Of a DNA stretch of 64,000 nucleotides, positions 24,913-33,353 are shown piece after piece. Position 1 is the first letter of the stretch. Each line of letters opens with the position of its first letter. Source of the DNA: DATAXP01 sp036272935 (GTDB lineage: Bacteria; Planctomycetota; Planctomycetia; Pirellulales; PNKZ01). The stretch spans positions 1-64,000 of the forward strand of contig DATAXP010000083.1 of the NCBI GenBank assembly GCA_036272935.1, read 5' to 3'. Under the pieces are notes generated by a model, which saw nothing but the letters and a program-made list of their open reading frames with translations, did no database searches and had not been told where the DNA came from. A program made the translations under genes and the position numbers.

Positions 24913-27885
24913 TTACTTACTCTTCAGCAAGAACGCCAACAGGTCGGCCATCGTTCGCGGGTCGATTTTTTTCTCGATACCTTCGGGCATCAGCGAGGTG
25001 CCGGTGCTGGCGAGTTGTTCGATGTCCTTGCGGAGGATCGTCTCCTGAACATTCTCGGCGCGCTTCAGCGTGATGCTCGTCGGTGTTTCGCCGGCGATGA
25101 TCCCGGTCGCCACGCGTCCGTCATCGAGCACCGCGCTGTACTGCACGAAGTTCGGCGCAACCTCGCGATTGGGGTCGAGAATGTTCATCAGCAGTTGCTC
25201 GGGGCTGCGGTGCAGAATGGTCGCCAGGTTCGGGCCGACGTCGTGGCCGCGCTGGCCGAGCCGGTGGCACACCGAGCATTCGCGCAGAAACACTTGCTCG
25301 CCGCGCAGCGCGTCTCCGTTCATCGTCAGCACCGGTCGGTACGCCGCGATCGCCTCGGCTCGCGGCGTGACCCGCTCGGCGCCGAGAATGTTGCGTGCCT
25401 CATCGCGAATGCGTGCGTCCTTGTAATCGAGCAACATCGCGCGGCGCGTGGGGTTGATTTGCGAAGCGGGGACCGTGCCTGCCGCGACTGCGGCCAGCAG
25501 CTTCGTGATGCGCTCCGGCCGGGCCAGCAAGGTTTCCACTACCTCGACCCGCATCGACGGCGTGTACGTCGGCCAGCGGGCCAGCAACAGGTCGGCCATT
25601 TCCGCCTCGTTGCGATAGGTGCCCAGTGCCGCAACCGCAGTCTGTTGCACCTCATACTGATAGCGCGGATCGAGCAGTTCGGCGAGCATCGGTTGGGCGG
25701 TTGCGAAGTCGGCCAGGCTGATCAAGCGAATCGCTTCTTGTCGGGCGGCGATCGATTCGACCGGATCGCGCGCGTAGCGCGCTGCATCGGCCACCAGCCG
25801 AGCGAACGCGGCGCGCGTCGGCGCAGGCGCACTGGCGACGATTTCTGCGAACGACCCTTTCTTGCGCCGCGCGCCCTCGCCGAGTCCCAACGTGACGGTC
25901 GCCCGCAACGGCTCGGCACGGCGCGTGGGGCTCTCGCGGTACAGCAGCGTCAGCAACTCAGCGATCTTCGATGCTTTGGCCGACGCGCCGACCACGAATG
26001 CCAGATCGCGCACCAGGTCCAGCCCGGGTTCATGATCCGAAAACTCGGCGTCGCTCATCAACTCGACGAGCATCGCGTCGGCATGCGGCAACGTGGAGCT
26101 GAGCACGGCGGCGCGCATCCAAGGATCGGCGGCGTCGCGGCGCGCGATCGCCGTCAAAGCTGCGGCGGCGCGCGGGTCGTCCAGCTCGCCGAGCGTGAAC
26201 GCAACCTGGAACCGCACCACGACATCCGGATCGTCGGCCAACGTCAGCACGCGCTCGAACAGTTCGCGGTCGTCGCCAAGCCGTGGCTCGGTCAACAACA
26301 CAGCATGGCGGCGAACACCGGCTACCTTATCTTTGAGTGCCACCAACAAGTCGTCGCGCTCGAGTATCAGGCCAGCCAGTGTCCACAGCGCATGTAACCT
26401 GCCCAGCGGCTGGTCGCTTTTGCGCAGCAACTGCCGCAACGGTTTCACGGCGTCCGTGTCGCGCCGTTCACAGATCAATCGTTGCGCCGTCTCGCGATGC
26501 CAGGCATTCGGATCAGCCAGCAACGCGACGAGCTCGTCCGCAGTCCTGCCGAGTTTCACCGGCTTCGGAGCCTTGAATCCTGGCGGAGCGAGGCGATACA
26601 TCCGGCCACGGTCACGGCCGCTCTGCAAATCGAGCCGGGCCTTGATGTCGTCGGGGATCGACCAGGGGTGCTCGATCGTTTCGCGGTACATGTCGAGCAC
26701 GTGCAGCGTGCCGTCGGGAGCGTGGACGAAATTCACCGGCCGGAACCAATTGTCGTCGGAAGTGACGAACTCGCTGTGCTCGTCGATCCGCCGCGAGGTG
26801 AACGTCACGCCGTCGGGACTCATGAGCTGGCGATGGATCAGGTTACCGGCCACTTCGCCGATGAACACTTGGTGGCGAAACGCCTCGGGATACGCGCTGC
26901 CGCGGTAGACGGTGACTCCGGCTGCGCTGGTCACGTAGCCTTGATGCTTCTCGCTGCGCGGAATGCGCAAATCCCCTTCGCCCACCAGCCGCGAGGCGTG
27001 CATGACTCGCCAAGGTTCGGGCGGGCTGGTGCGATAGACCTCGACCGTGTCGCCGGCGATCGCCACGTCGTGCAGGGCCGACACCACCGGCAGATACGGA
27101 TTGCGGGCCAGGTAGCGCGCCGGCAGGACCACGTGCTGCACCGGGCTGCGAATGTTGCAGATGAACCGGTTCCCCCAATCGTCGAACGAATTGCCAAAGC
27201 GCGCGCCGCCGGAGATCAACTCGATCTCCCAGGTGCGCGGATCGAAGCGAAAATCAGCTCTGCTGAACGACACCGCTTTGCGATCGGGATGCTCAGGCGT
27301 GGTGAGCGTGCCGCCGTTGGTCGCGCCGGCAGCGTAAACCTTGCCGTCGAGTCCCCAGATCAGATTATTGATCACCGCCTGCACGTTGAGCTTGCGGAAG
27401 CCGGTGAACACCGTGCGACGCACATCGGCGCGGCCGTCGCCATTGGTGTCCTTGAGATACACCAAGTCAGGCGTGCCGGCGACAAACGCTCCGCCGTCGA
27501 ACAGCGCGATGCCAGTGGGCCACGACAGCCCGTCGGCAAACAACGTGCTGCGATCTAACACGCCGTCGCCATCGGTGTCCTTCAGGACGCGCACCTTGCC
27601 CAGCGGTGCGTCGCCGGTGCGCTCGACGTTCTTCGCATCGGTGCTCTTGTCGGTGTACGGATAGTCGCTCATCTCGACGACCCACGCCCGACCGTCGGCG
27701 TCGTAAGCCGCAGCGACCGGGTCGGCCAGCAATGGCTCGACGGCGATCAGTTCCATGCGAAAACCGTCGCGTACATGGAACGCCTTGAGCGCCTCGGCCG
27801 GGTCCTTGTGTGGAACGCGCAGCGAGCGGTCTTCGTCGGCGACGGCCATGTTGGTAATGCCCGCAAGGAGCAAAACGATCCACAT
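24913..27885 (-). CDS. PVC-type haem-binding dehydrogenase with HEAT repeats and cytochrome c domain
   Basis: A 990-residue exported protein of the large planctomycete family of membrane-bound dehydrogenase-like proteins. A signal peptide is present (MWIVLLLAGITNMAVAD). A beta-propeller of six or seven blades spans about residues 30-450 (DPVAAAYDADGRAWVVEMSD, DTDGDGVLDRSTLFADGL). HEAT-like alpha repeats span about 480-830, and a C-terminal cytochrome c domain carries the haem motif CSVCH near residue 870. It ends with the family tail MPEGIEKKIDPRTMADLLAF. A GGAG/AAGG ribosome-binding site comes from the palindromic repeat directly upstream. It probably oxidises a sugar or alcohol in the periplasm. 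Confidence 0.92.
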   Translation of the reverse strand: MWIVLLLAGITNMAVADEDRSLRVPHKDPAEALKAFHVRDGFRMELIAVEPLLADPVAAAYDADGRAWVVEMSDYPYTDKSTDAKNVERTGDAPLGKVRVLKDTDGDGVLDRSTLFADGLSWPTGIALFDGGAFVAGTPDLVYLKDTNGDGRADVRRTVFTGFRKLNVQAVINNLIWGLDGKVYAAGATNGGTLTTPEHPDRKAVSFSRADFRFDPRTWEIELISGGARFGNSFDDWGNRFICNIRSPVQHVVLPARYLARNPYLPVVSALHDVAIAGDTVEVYRTSPPEPWRVMHASRLVGEGDLRIPRSEKHQGYVTSAAGVTVYRGSAYPEAFRHQVFIGEVAGNLIHRQLMSPDGVTFTSRRIDEHSEFVTSDDNWFRPVNFVHAPDGTLHVLDMYRETIEHPWSIPDDIKARLDLQSGRDRGRMYRLAPPGFKAPKPVKLGRTADELVALLADPNAWHRETAQRLICERRDTDAVKPLRQLLRKSDQPLGRLHALWTLAGLILERDDLLVALKDKVAGVRRHAVLLTEPRLGDDRELFERVLTLADDPDVVVRFQVAFTLGELDDPRAAAALTAIARRDAADPWMRAAVLSSTLPHADAMLVELMSDAEFSDHEPGLDLVRDLAFVVGASAKASKIAELLTLLYRESPTRRAEPLRATVTLGLGEGARRKKGSFAEIVASAPAPTRAAFARLVADAARYARDPVESIAARQEAIRLISLADFATAQPMLAELLDPRYQYEVQQTAVAALGTYRNEAEMADLLLARWPTYTPSMRVEVVETLLARPERITKLLAAVAAGTVPASQINPTRRAMLLDYKDARIRDEARNILGAERVTPRAEAIAAYRPVLTMNGDALRGEQVFLRECSVCHRLGQRGHDVGPNLATILHRSPEQLLMNILDPNREVAPNFVQYSAVLDDGRVATGIIAGETPTSITLKRAENVQETILRKDIEQLASTGTSLMPEGIEKKIDPRTMADLLAFLLKSK

Positions 27886-27887
27886 GA

Positions 27888-28007
27888 CCTTCTCCCTTCG
27901 GGAGAAGGTGGCCGAAGGCCGGTTGAGGGCGAAGCGGCATCGATGCCGTGTACGCGGCTCGCCGTTACCCGGCGGCTGCGCCGCCACCCTCTCCCGAAGG
28001 GAGAGGG
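27888..28007. repeat. 120 bp repeat bounded by two related hairpins
   Basis: The outer hairpins are CCTTCTCCC/GGGAGAAGG (27888-27908, loop TTC) and CCCTCTCCC/GGGAGAGGG (27987-28007, loop GAA). GC-rich filler of about 78 bp lies between them. The element occupies almost the whole gap between the sulfatase stop and the haem-protein start, and its left hairpin supplies the ribosome-binding site of the latter. Confidence 0.75.
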
Positions 28008-28031
28008 GTTTCTCTGTGTCGCTCATCACCA

Positions 28032-29366
28032 TCATGATTCTCCGCGCGCCGTTTGCGCACGCCATGTATTGAAGCGCTTAGCCAGGTCTTTCACGACTTC
28101 TGGATGCTGCGAGGCGACGTTGTGCTGCTCGCCGACGTCGGTCTTCAAGTCGTACAATTCCCAGTCGCCTTCCGGCTGGCTACGGACCAGCTTCCAATCG
28201 CCACTGCGGACCGCAGCGTACTTGCGGAACTCCCAGAATAGGTCGCGCTGGGGAGCTTCGCCTCCCGCGAGTATCGGCAAGATGTTTATGCCATCAAACA
28301 CGCGATCGCTAGGTACCTCGCCATTCGCCGCAGACACGAACGTCGGCAGCAGGTCCATGCTCCACAACAGGGCGTCGTTGGTTGAGCGCTCGGGAATCTT
28401 CCCCGGCCAGCGCGCCGTCGCTGGCACACGAATACCACCCTCGTAACATTGCGTGATCCCGCCACGCAGCGGACCGTTGTTCGACACGTCACCGGCCGTG
28501 CGCAGGTCGTGGCCGCCGCCGTTGTCCGACATGAGAAATACGAACGTTCGATCGCGCTGGTCCAGCGCGTCGACGGTGTCGAGCACGCGGCCAATGGCGT
28601 CGTCCAGTGCGGTCAGCACCGCGGCGTAACGCCGCTTGCGGTCAGGCTCGGCGGCGCTCCAACCATACTGCTCAAGATACTTCGCCGGCACCTGCCACTC
28701 GGTCTTGCCGCCCGACGGCGTATTGCGCTCGTTGGGCAGATGCGCGGCATTGAATGGCAGATACACGAACCACGGACCGGCAGCGTGGCGGCGGATGAAG
28801 TCGATCGCGGCTTCCGCGAACAGGTCGGTCGAGTAACCTTCCAGGCGCACGTTCTCGGTGCCGCGATAGGTATCGAGCCGGCCGTTATACTGGTGGTCGT
28901 AGTAGTCGATGTTTCCCGAGGCGTGGCCCAGGAACTCGTCGAATCCGCGCTCGGTGGGGCGACCGCCGGGGCCGAAACCGATGTTCCACTTGCCGAACGC
29001 GCCGGTCGCGTAGCCCAGCGGCTTCAAGGACGCGGGGATCATCCGCTCGTCGAGCGGCAGCCCCATGCCCAGCTGCTCCTCGGGCTTGAGTTGCCAGTTG
29101 AGCCCGTTGCGCAGCGGGTGGCGGCCGGTGAGCAGCGCCCCGCGGCTGGCCGTGCAGGTGGGCGAACCACAATAGAACTGGGTGAGCCGCGTCCCTTCGA
29201 CCGCGAGGCGATCGATGCGCGGTGTGCGATTGAACGTGTTGCCATAGCAGCCGAGGTCGCCGTATCCGACATTGTCGACCACGATGAACAGGATGTTCGG
29301 TCGGAGGCCATCGGGCGCGACACCGGCCAGCGACAGCGCCAGTATCAATGGCACGGTTTCGATCAT
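28032..29366 (-). CDS. secreted sulfatase
   Basis: A 444-residue type I sulfatase. A signal peptide precedes PNILFIVVDNVGYGDLGCYG with the first metal-binding Asp pair. The formylglycine site is PTCTASRGALLTG near residue 75: Cys followed by T-A-S-R in place of the usual C-x-P-S-R, a variant that keeps the Arg. Further motifs are GKWNIGF and LMSDNGGG. The formylglycine-generating enzyme is not in the window. Upstream of the haem-binding protein on the same strand, it may share a transcript with it. It probably cleaves sulfate esters from a polysaccharide. Confidence 0.92.
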   Translation of the reverse strand: MIETVPLILALSLAGVAPDGLRPNILFIVVDNVGYGDLGCYGNTFNRTPRIDRLAVEGTRLTQFYCGSPTCTASRGALLTGRHPLRNGLNWQLKPEEQLGMGLPLDERMIPASLKPLGYATGAFGKWNIGFGPGGRPTERGFDEFLGHASGNIDYYDHQYNGRLDTYRGTENVRLEGYSTDLFAEAAIDFIRRHAAGPWFVYLPFNAAHLPNERNTPSGGKTEWQVPAKYLEQYGWSAAEPDRKRRYAAVLTALDDAIGRVLDTVDALDQRDRTFVFLMSDNGGGHDLRTAGDVSNNGPLRGGITQCYEGGIRVPATARWPGKIPERSTNDALLWSMDLLPTFVSAANGEVPSDRVFDGINILPILAGGEAPQRDLFWEFRKYAAVRSGDWKLVRSQPEGDWELYDLKTDVGEQHNVASQHPEVVKDLAKRFNTWRAQTARGES

Positions 29367-29441
29367 ACAATCTTCACTGCCGAGCACCCGCGCTCCGACG
29401 TTCTTCCGCTCGCCGCCAGTTTACGCTTCACGGGAGCCACG

Positions 29442-30530
29442 ATGCACCACCTTTCGCTGCCTCGCCGCGATTTTCTGCGACGCACCGCAGCCGCCGGCGT
29501 CGCCACTTGGCTGGTGCCGCGCGCTGCCAGGGCCGCGAAGCCGGCGAACGAGAAGATCAAGGTCGGCCAGATCGGGACCGGGCACTCGCATGCCACGAAG
29601 CTCGAGGTGTACCGCGAATCGCCCGACTACGAAGTGGTCGGCATCGTCGAACCCGATCCGGCACTTCGCGCCGCGGCCGAGCGCCAAGCGGCATACCGCG
29701 ATCTGCCGTGGCTCAGCGAGGAACAACTGCTCAACACTCCCGGGCCGCAAGCGGTGCTCGTCGAGACGCGCGTGCGCGATCTGCTCGATACCGCCGAGCG
29801 CGTGGTGGCCGCGGGCAAGCACGTGCATCTCGACAAGCCGGCCGGGTCGTCGCTGCGGCAGTATCGACGGCTGCTCGATGTGGCGGCGCGGCAGAATCTG
29901 CTCGTGCAGATGGGTTACATGTACCGCTACAATCCCGGCTTCCTGCTGCTGCGGCGATTTCTGAACGAGGGCTGGCTTGGCGAGGTGTATGAGGTGCATG
30001 GCACGATGAGCAAGGTGCTGCCGCCGGACGATCGCCTGCGGGTCGCCGAGTATTCCGGCGGCATCATGTTCGAGCTGGGCTGCCACATTATCGATCAACT
30101 CGTCAGTACGCTCGGCAAGCCGCAGCGAGTCGAGTCGATCGCGCGTCACAGTGCGCCGAGCGACGACACGCTGGCCGACAACGTACTGGCCGTGTGCGAG
30201 TATCCGAAAGCGATCGCCACGATCAAGGCGAGCGCGCAGGAGGTTGACGGCGGCGGGCGGCGGCATTTCGTGGTCTGCGGCACATTGGGGACCGTGCAGG
30301 TGCTGCGGCTCGACGGGCCGAGTGTGCGTTACACGCTCGATCGCGACCGCGGCGAGTTCAAGAAGGGGACGCACGACGTGTCGTTCGAGCCATATCGGCG
30401 CTACGTTGGCGACGCTGCCGACATGGCCCGCGTCATTCGCGGAGAGAAGTCGAGCGATTATTCGTACGCTCACGATTTCGACATGCAGGAAACCGTGCTA
30501 CGTGCAGCGGGCATGTCGCTCGACGCATGA
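29442..30530 (+). CDS. TAT-exported Gfo/Idh/MocA oxidoreductase
   Basis: A 362-residue protein with a twin-arginine signal (RRDFLRRTAAAGVATWLVPRAARA). A Rossmann domain follows (KVGQIGTGHSHATKLEVY), with the DKP motif in HLDKPAGSS and the substrate motif in GGIMFELGCHIIDQLV. GGGAG lies 6 bp before the ATG. Export of such a cofactor-binding enzyme is common in planctomycetes and explains the TAT signal, since the enzyme folds with NAD(P) inside the cell. It is divergent from the sulfatase, with a 75 bp gap that must carry both promoters. Confidence 0.92.
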   Translation: MHHLSLPRRDFLRRTAAAGVATWLVPRAARAAKPANEKIKVGQIGTGHSHATKLEVYRESPDYEVVGIVEPDPALRAAAERQAAYRDLPWLSEEQLLNTPGPQAVLVETRVRDLLDTAERVVAAGKHVHLDKPAGSSLRQYRRLLDVAARQNLLVQMGYMYRYNPGFLLLRRFLNEGWLGEVYEVHGTMSKVLPPDDRLRVAEYSGGIMFELGCHIIDQLVSTLGKPQRVESIARHSAPSDDTLADNVLAVCEYPKAIATIKASAQEVDGGGRRHFVVCGTLGTVQVLRLDGPSVRYTLDRDRGEFKKGTHDVSFEPYRRYVGDAADMARVIRGEKSSDYSYAHDFDMQETVLRAAGMSLDA

Positions 30531-30578
30531 CGCAGTGCTACGATGATGTTCACCGGGGCCATCTACGGAGAATCGAAC

Positions 30579-30941
30579 ATGCCCGTGACGATCCAAGAAG
30601 AAGCCGGCGGCAAGACGCTTGTCGTGGGAATCAGCGGCAAGCTGACCAAAGAAGACTATCACCATTTCATCCCCGAGGTCGAACGGCTCATCAAGGCGTA
30701 CGGCAAGGTGCGCATGATGGTCACCATGCACGATTTTCATGGTTGGGAAGCCGGCGCGCTGTGGGAAGACATCAAGTTCGACGCCAAGCACTTCAAGGAC
30801 ATCGAGCGCCTGGCGCTGGTCGGCGAGACGAAATGGGAGAAAGGGATGGCGACGTTCTGCAAGCCGTTCACCACGGCCAAGGTGAAATACTTTGACCAGA
30901 AGGACGCTGCCCAGGCGCATGCCTGGCTGGCGGAAGCGTAG
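30579..30941 (+). CDS. SpoIIAA-like (STAS-related) protein
   Basis: A 120-residue protein of the SpoIIAA-like family: beta strands and helices in the order of a STAS fold (KTLVVGISGKLTKEDYHHF, KVRMMVTMHDFHGWEAGALW, DIERLALVGETKWEKGM, KYFDQKDAAQAHAWLAE). GGAG precedes ATG 30579; an ATG at 30543 is less likely. Proteins of this family are small cytoplasmic factors of uncertain role, sometimes tied to stress or lipid binding. The gene overlaps nothing and follows the oxidoreductase by 48 bp. Confidence 0.85.
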   Translation: MPVTIQEEAGGKTLVVGISGKLTKEDYHHFIPEVERLIKAYGKVRMMVTMHDFHGWEAGALWEDIKFDAKHFKDIERLALVGETKWEKGMATFCKPFTTAKVKYFDQKDAAQAHAWLAEA

Positions 30942-30975
30942 TCGGAACATCTCGATTTTCTTGAAGACAAACATC

Positions 30976-31956
30976 ATGCATCGTAGCGCCCTGCGTTGGA
31001 TTGTCACCACGATTGCCCTCGCGGCGAGTTGGTTGTCGGCCCCCAGCGGATTCGATGCAAGCGCCCGTGGACAGTCGCCGCGGCGCGAATTCAAGCTGCC
31101 CGAAAGCGTGGAAATGGAAACAGATGTCGAGTACGGCCGCGCCGGCGATCGCCCGCTGCTGCTCGATGTGCTGCGTCCCAAAGAGCAGGGCGACAAGACA
31201 CTGCCCGTGGTGGTGTACATCCACGGCGGCGGTTGGCGTGCGGGCAGCAAGGAAGCGGGCCGCGGCATGCTCGCGCCGCTCGTTGCCTCAGGAAACTACG
31301 TGGGCGTCAGCGTCGGCTACCGGCTGACGGACGTGGCGATCTGGCCGGCGCAGATTCACGACTGCAAGGCCGCGATCCGCTGGGTCCGCGCCAACGCCGA
31401 CAAGTACAAGATCGATGCCGAGCATATTGGCGCCACGGGTTCCTCGGCTGGGGGCCATCTCGTTTCGCTGCTCGGCACCTCCGGCGGCGTGAAAGAGTTG
31501 GAAGGGGACAATGGCAGCCCGGGCTACTCAAGCCGCGTCGGGTGTGTGGTCGACCTTTGCGGTCCGAGCGATTTCCCGCACTTCCTCGAACAGCCGGGAC
31601 ACGGCGGTCAATCGGCGGTCGTAGGGCTCTTTGGCGGGCCACCGTCGGAGCATCTGGAAGCGGCCAAGGCGGCCTCGCCGATCACGTGGGTGTCGGCCGA
31701 CGATCCGCCGTTCATGGTGGTGCACGGCAGCGACGACACGGTGGTACCGCCGGCTCAAGGAGAATCGTTCGCCGCGGCGCTCGAGAAAGCCGGCGTGCCG
31801 GTGATCTACATCCGCATGGAGGGCGCCGGGCACTCGCTCGGCGGACCGGAGCTGATCAAGCGCGTGCACGCATTCTTCGAGCGCGAGCTGCGCGGCGAAA
31901 AGGTCGAGATCTCGGCAGAACCGATCAAGATCGAGCCGTCGGCAGAGAAAAAGTAA
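30976..31956 (+). CDS. exported alpha/beta hydrolase (esterase/BD-FAE type)
   Basis: A 326-residue secreted esterase-like protein. A signal peptide of about 33 residues leads to YGRAGDRPLLLDVLRP. The oxyanion-hole motif is HGGGWRAG near residue 80, the nucleophile elbow is GSSAGGH near 157, and the acid (HGSDDTVVPP) and histidine (GAGHSLGG) follow near 253 and 285. Planctomycetes have many such esterases thought to remove acetyl or feruloyl groups from polysaccharides; the exact substrate is unknown. The C-terminus has a Glu/Lys-rich tail. It is convergent with the DUF1552 gene. Confidence 0.9.
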   Translation: MHRSALRWIVTTIALAASWLSAPSGFDASARGQSPRREFKLPESVEMETDVEYGRAGDRPLLLDVLRPKEQGDKTLPVVVYIHGGGWRAGSKEAGRGMLAPLVASGNYVGVSVGYRLTDVAIWPAQIHDCKAAIRWVRANADKYKIDAEHIGATGSSAGGHLVSLLGTSGGVKELEGDNGSPGYSSRVGCVVDLCGPSDFPHFLEQPGHGGQSAVVGLFGGPPSEHLEAAKAASPITWVSADDPPFMVVHGSDDTVVPPAQGESFAAALEKAGVPVIYIRMEGAGHSLGGPELIKRVHAFFERELRGEKVEISAEPIKIEPSAEKK

Positions 31957-31990
31957 CGCCGCGAAAAAGTAGCGCCGCCGGCTACCTGCC

Positions 31991-33352
31991 CTAAATAGTC
32001 AGCCGGCCGGTCGAGTCGCCGAACTGCTCGGCTCGCACACCCATCACATCGAGCATGCCAACGAACATGTTGGTCATCGGTGTTGCGGTCGGGAGCCGCA
32101 CGTGGCGGCCCGGCGTGAGCGCCCCGCCGCCACGCCCCGCGAGCAACACCGGCAGGTTGTCGTGCCGGTGCCGGTTGCCGTCCGACAGGCCGCTGGCGTA
32201 GACGATCATCGAATTGTCGAGCAGCGACCGGCCGTCGGTGTCCTTGGTTTCGCGCAGCCGGTTGAGGAAGTACGCCAGCTCGGCGGTGTAGAACGCGTCG
32301 ATCTTGGCGATCTTTTCGAGCTTGCGCGGATCGTTCTGGTGGTGTGAGATCGAGTGGTGCCCGTCGCTGATGCCGATATCCTCGAACGTGCGGTTGCTGC
32401 CGTCGTGGGCCAGCAGGAACGTGGCGACGCGCGTCGAGTCGGTCTGGAACGCCAGCGCGATCATGTCGAACATCAGCCGCAGGTGCTCGCGATAGCTCGA
32501 CGGGATGCCCGCGGGGGCGTCGACACCCGGATCGGGCGCGTCGCCGAAGCGCTCGGCCTTTTCGATTCGGCGTTCGATGGCGCGGACGCCCGTCAGGTAC
32601 TCGTCTAGCTTCTGCCGATCGTTGCGGCCGAGTTGATGGTTGAGCTGCGCCGCCTCGTCGGCGGCGAAATCGAGAATCGACCGCTGCTGTTGCTGCCGCT
32701 GGCGGAATTCCTGCTTTCGCTCAGGCCCCGAGCCGCTGCCGAACAGACGCTCGAACACCAGCCGCGGGTTCGATTCAGGTGCGACCGGCGACGACGGAGT
32801 CCGCCACGAAAGATTGAACTGGTAGGCGCACGAGTAGCCCGAGTCGCAGGCCCCGGCCTTGCGCACGCCGTCGCACGACAATTCCAACGACGGGAAGCGC
32901 GTCGCATCGCCCACGTGCTGGGCAGCGAACTGGTCGATCGACACGCCCAAGTGGATGTCGGCGCCCGCGGTCTTCTTGGGCCGGGCGCCGGTGAGAATGG
33001 TCGAGTTGGCACGGGCATGGTCGCCGGCGCCATCGCTGCCGGAAAAGCCGTTGTGCTGCTCGAGGCCGGTGATAACCTGGAACTCGCTGCGGAGCTTCGC
33101 CAGCGGATCGAGCGTGGGGCTGAGCTTGTAGTCGGCTCCCTCGCCTTGCGGCATCCAGCGATCGACGTTCACCCCGTTGGGAACGTAGCAAAAGGCGGTG
33201 CGCAGCGGCACGCCCGACGGCGTCGTGCCGGCAGCGCGCGACGTGGCCGCTTGCGCGCCTCGCGGCAACAAGCCTTCGAGCGCCGGCAGCGCCAGGCAGA
33301 CGCCCATGCCTCGCAGGAACCGGCGCCGGTCGGCCAGGAATTGATCGCGCAT
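31991..33352 (-). CDS. DUF1552-family exported protein
   Basis: A 453-residue member of the DUF1552 family, which in planctomycetes is almost always encoded beside a DUF1592-type cytochrome. A TAT-like start (DRRRFLRGMGVCLALPALEG) is followed by family blocks FCYVPNGVNVDRWMP, HARANSTILTGARPK, YLTGVRAIERRIEKAE and DGHHSISHHQND. The latter part resembles sulfatase or alkaline phosphatase folds. The start lies 1 bp after the stop of the DUF1592 gene, so the two are translationally coupled. The function of the pair is unknown. Confidence 0.93.
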   Translation of the reverse strand: MRDQFLADRRRFLRGMGVCLALPALEGLLPRGAQAATSRAAGTTPSGVPLRTAFCYVPNGVNVDRWMPQGEGADYKLSPTLDPLAKLRSEFQVITGLEQHNGFSGSDGAGDHARANSTILTGARPKKTAGADIHLGVSIDQFAAQHVGDATRFPSLELSCDGVRKAGACDSGYSCAYQFNLSWRTPSSPVAPESNPRLVFERLFGSGSGPERKQEFRQRQQQQRSILDFAADEAAQLNHQLGRNDRQKLDEYLTGVRAIERRIEKAERFGDAPDPGVDAPAGIPSSYREHLRLMFDMIALAFQTDSTRVATFLLAHDGSNRTFEDIGISDGHHSISHHQNDPRKLEKIAKIDAFYTAELAYFLNRLRETKDTDGRSLLDNSMIVYASGLSDGNRHRHDNLPVLLAGRGGGALTPGRHVRLPTATPMTNMFVGMLDVMGVRAEQFGDSTGRLTI

Positions 33353-33353
33353 G

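Noticed and set aside
25015..26397. 460-codon plus-strand frame
   Set aside because: Antisense to the haem-binding dehydrogenase, with no recognised motif and a composition typical of a shadow frame.
28449..29441. Upstream 330 codons in frame with the TAT-exported oxidoreductase
   Set aside because: They are antisense to the sulfatase, and the TAT signal at 29442 with GGGAG upstream marks the real start.
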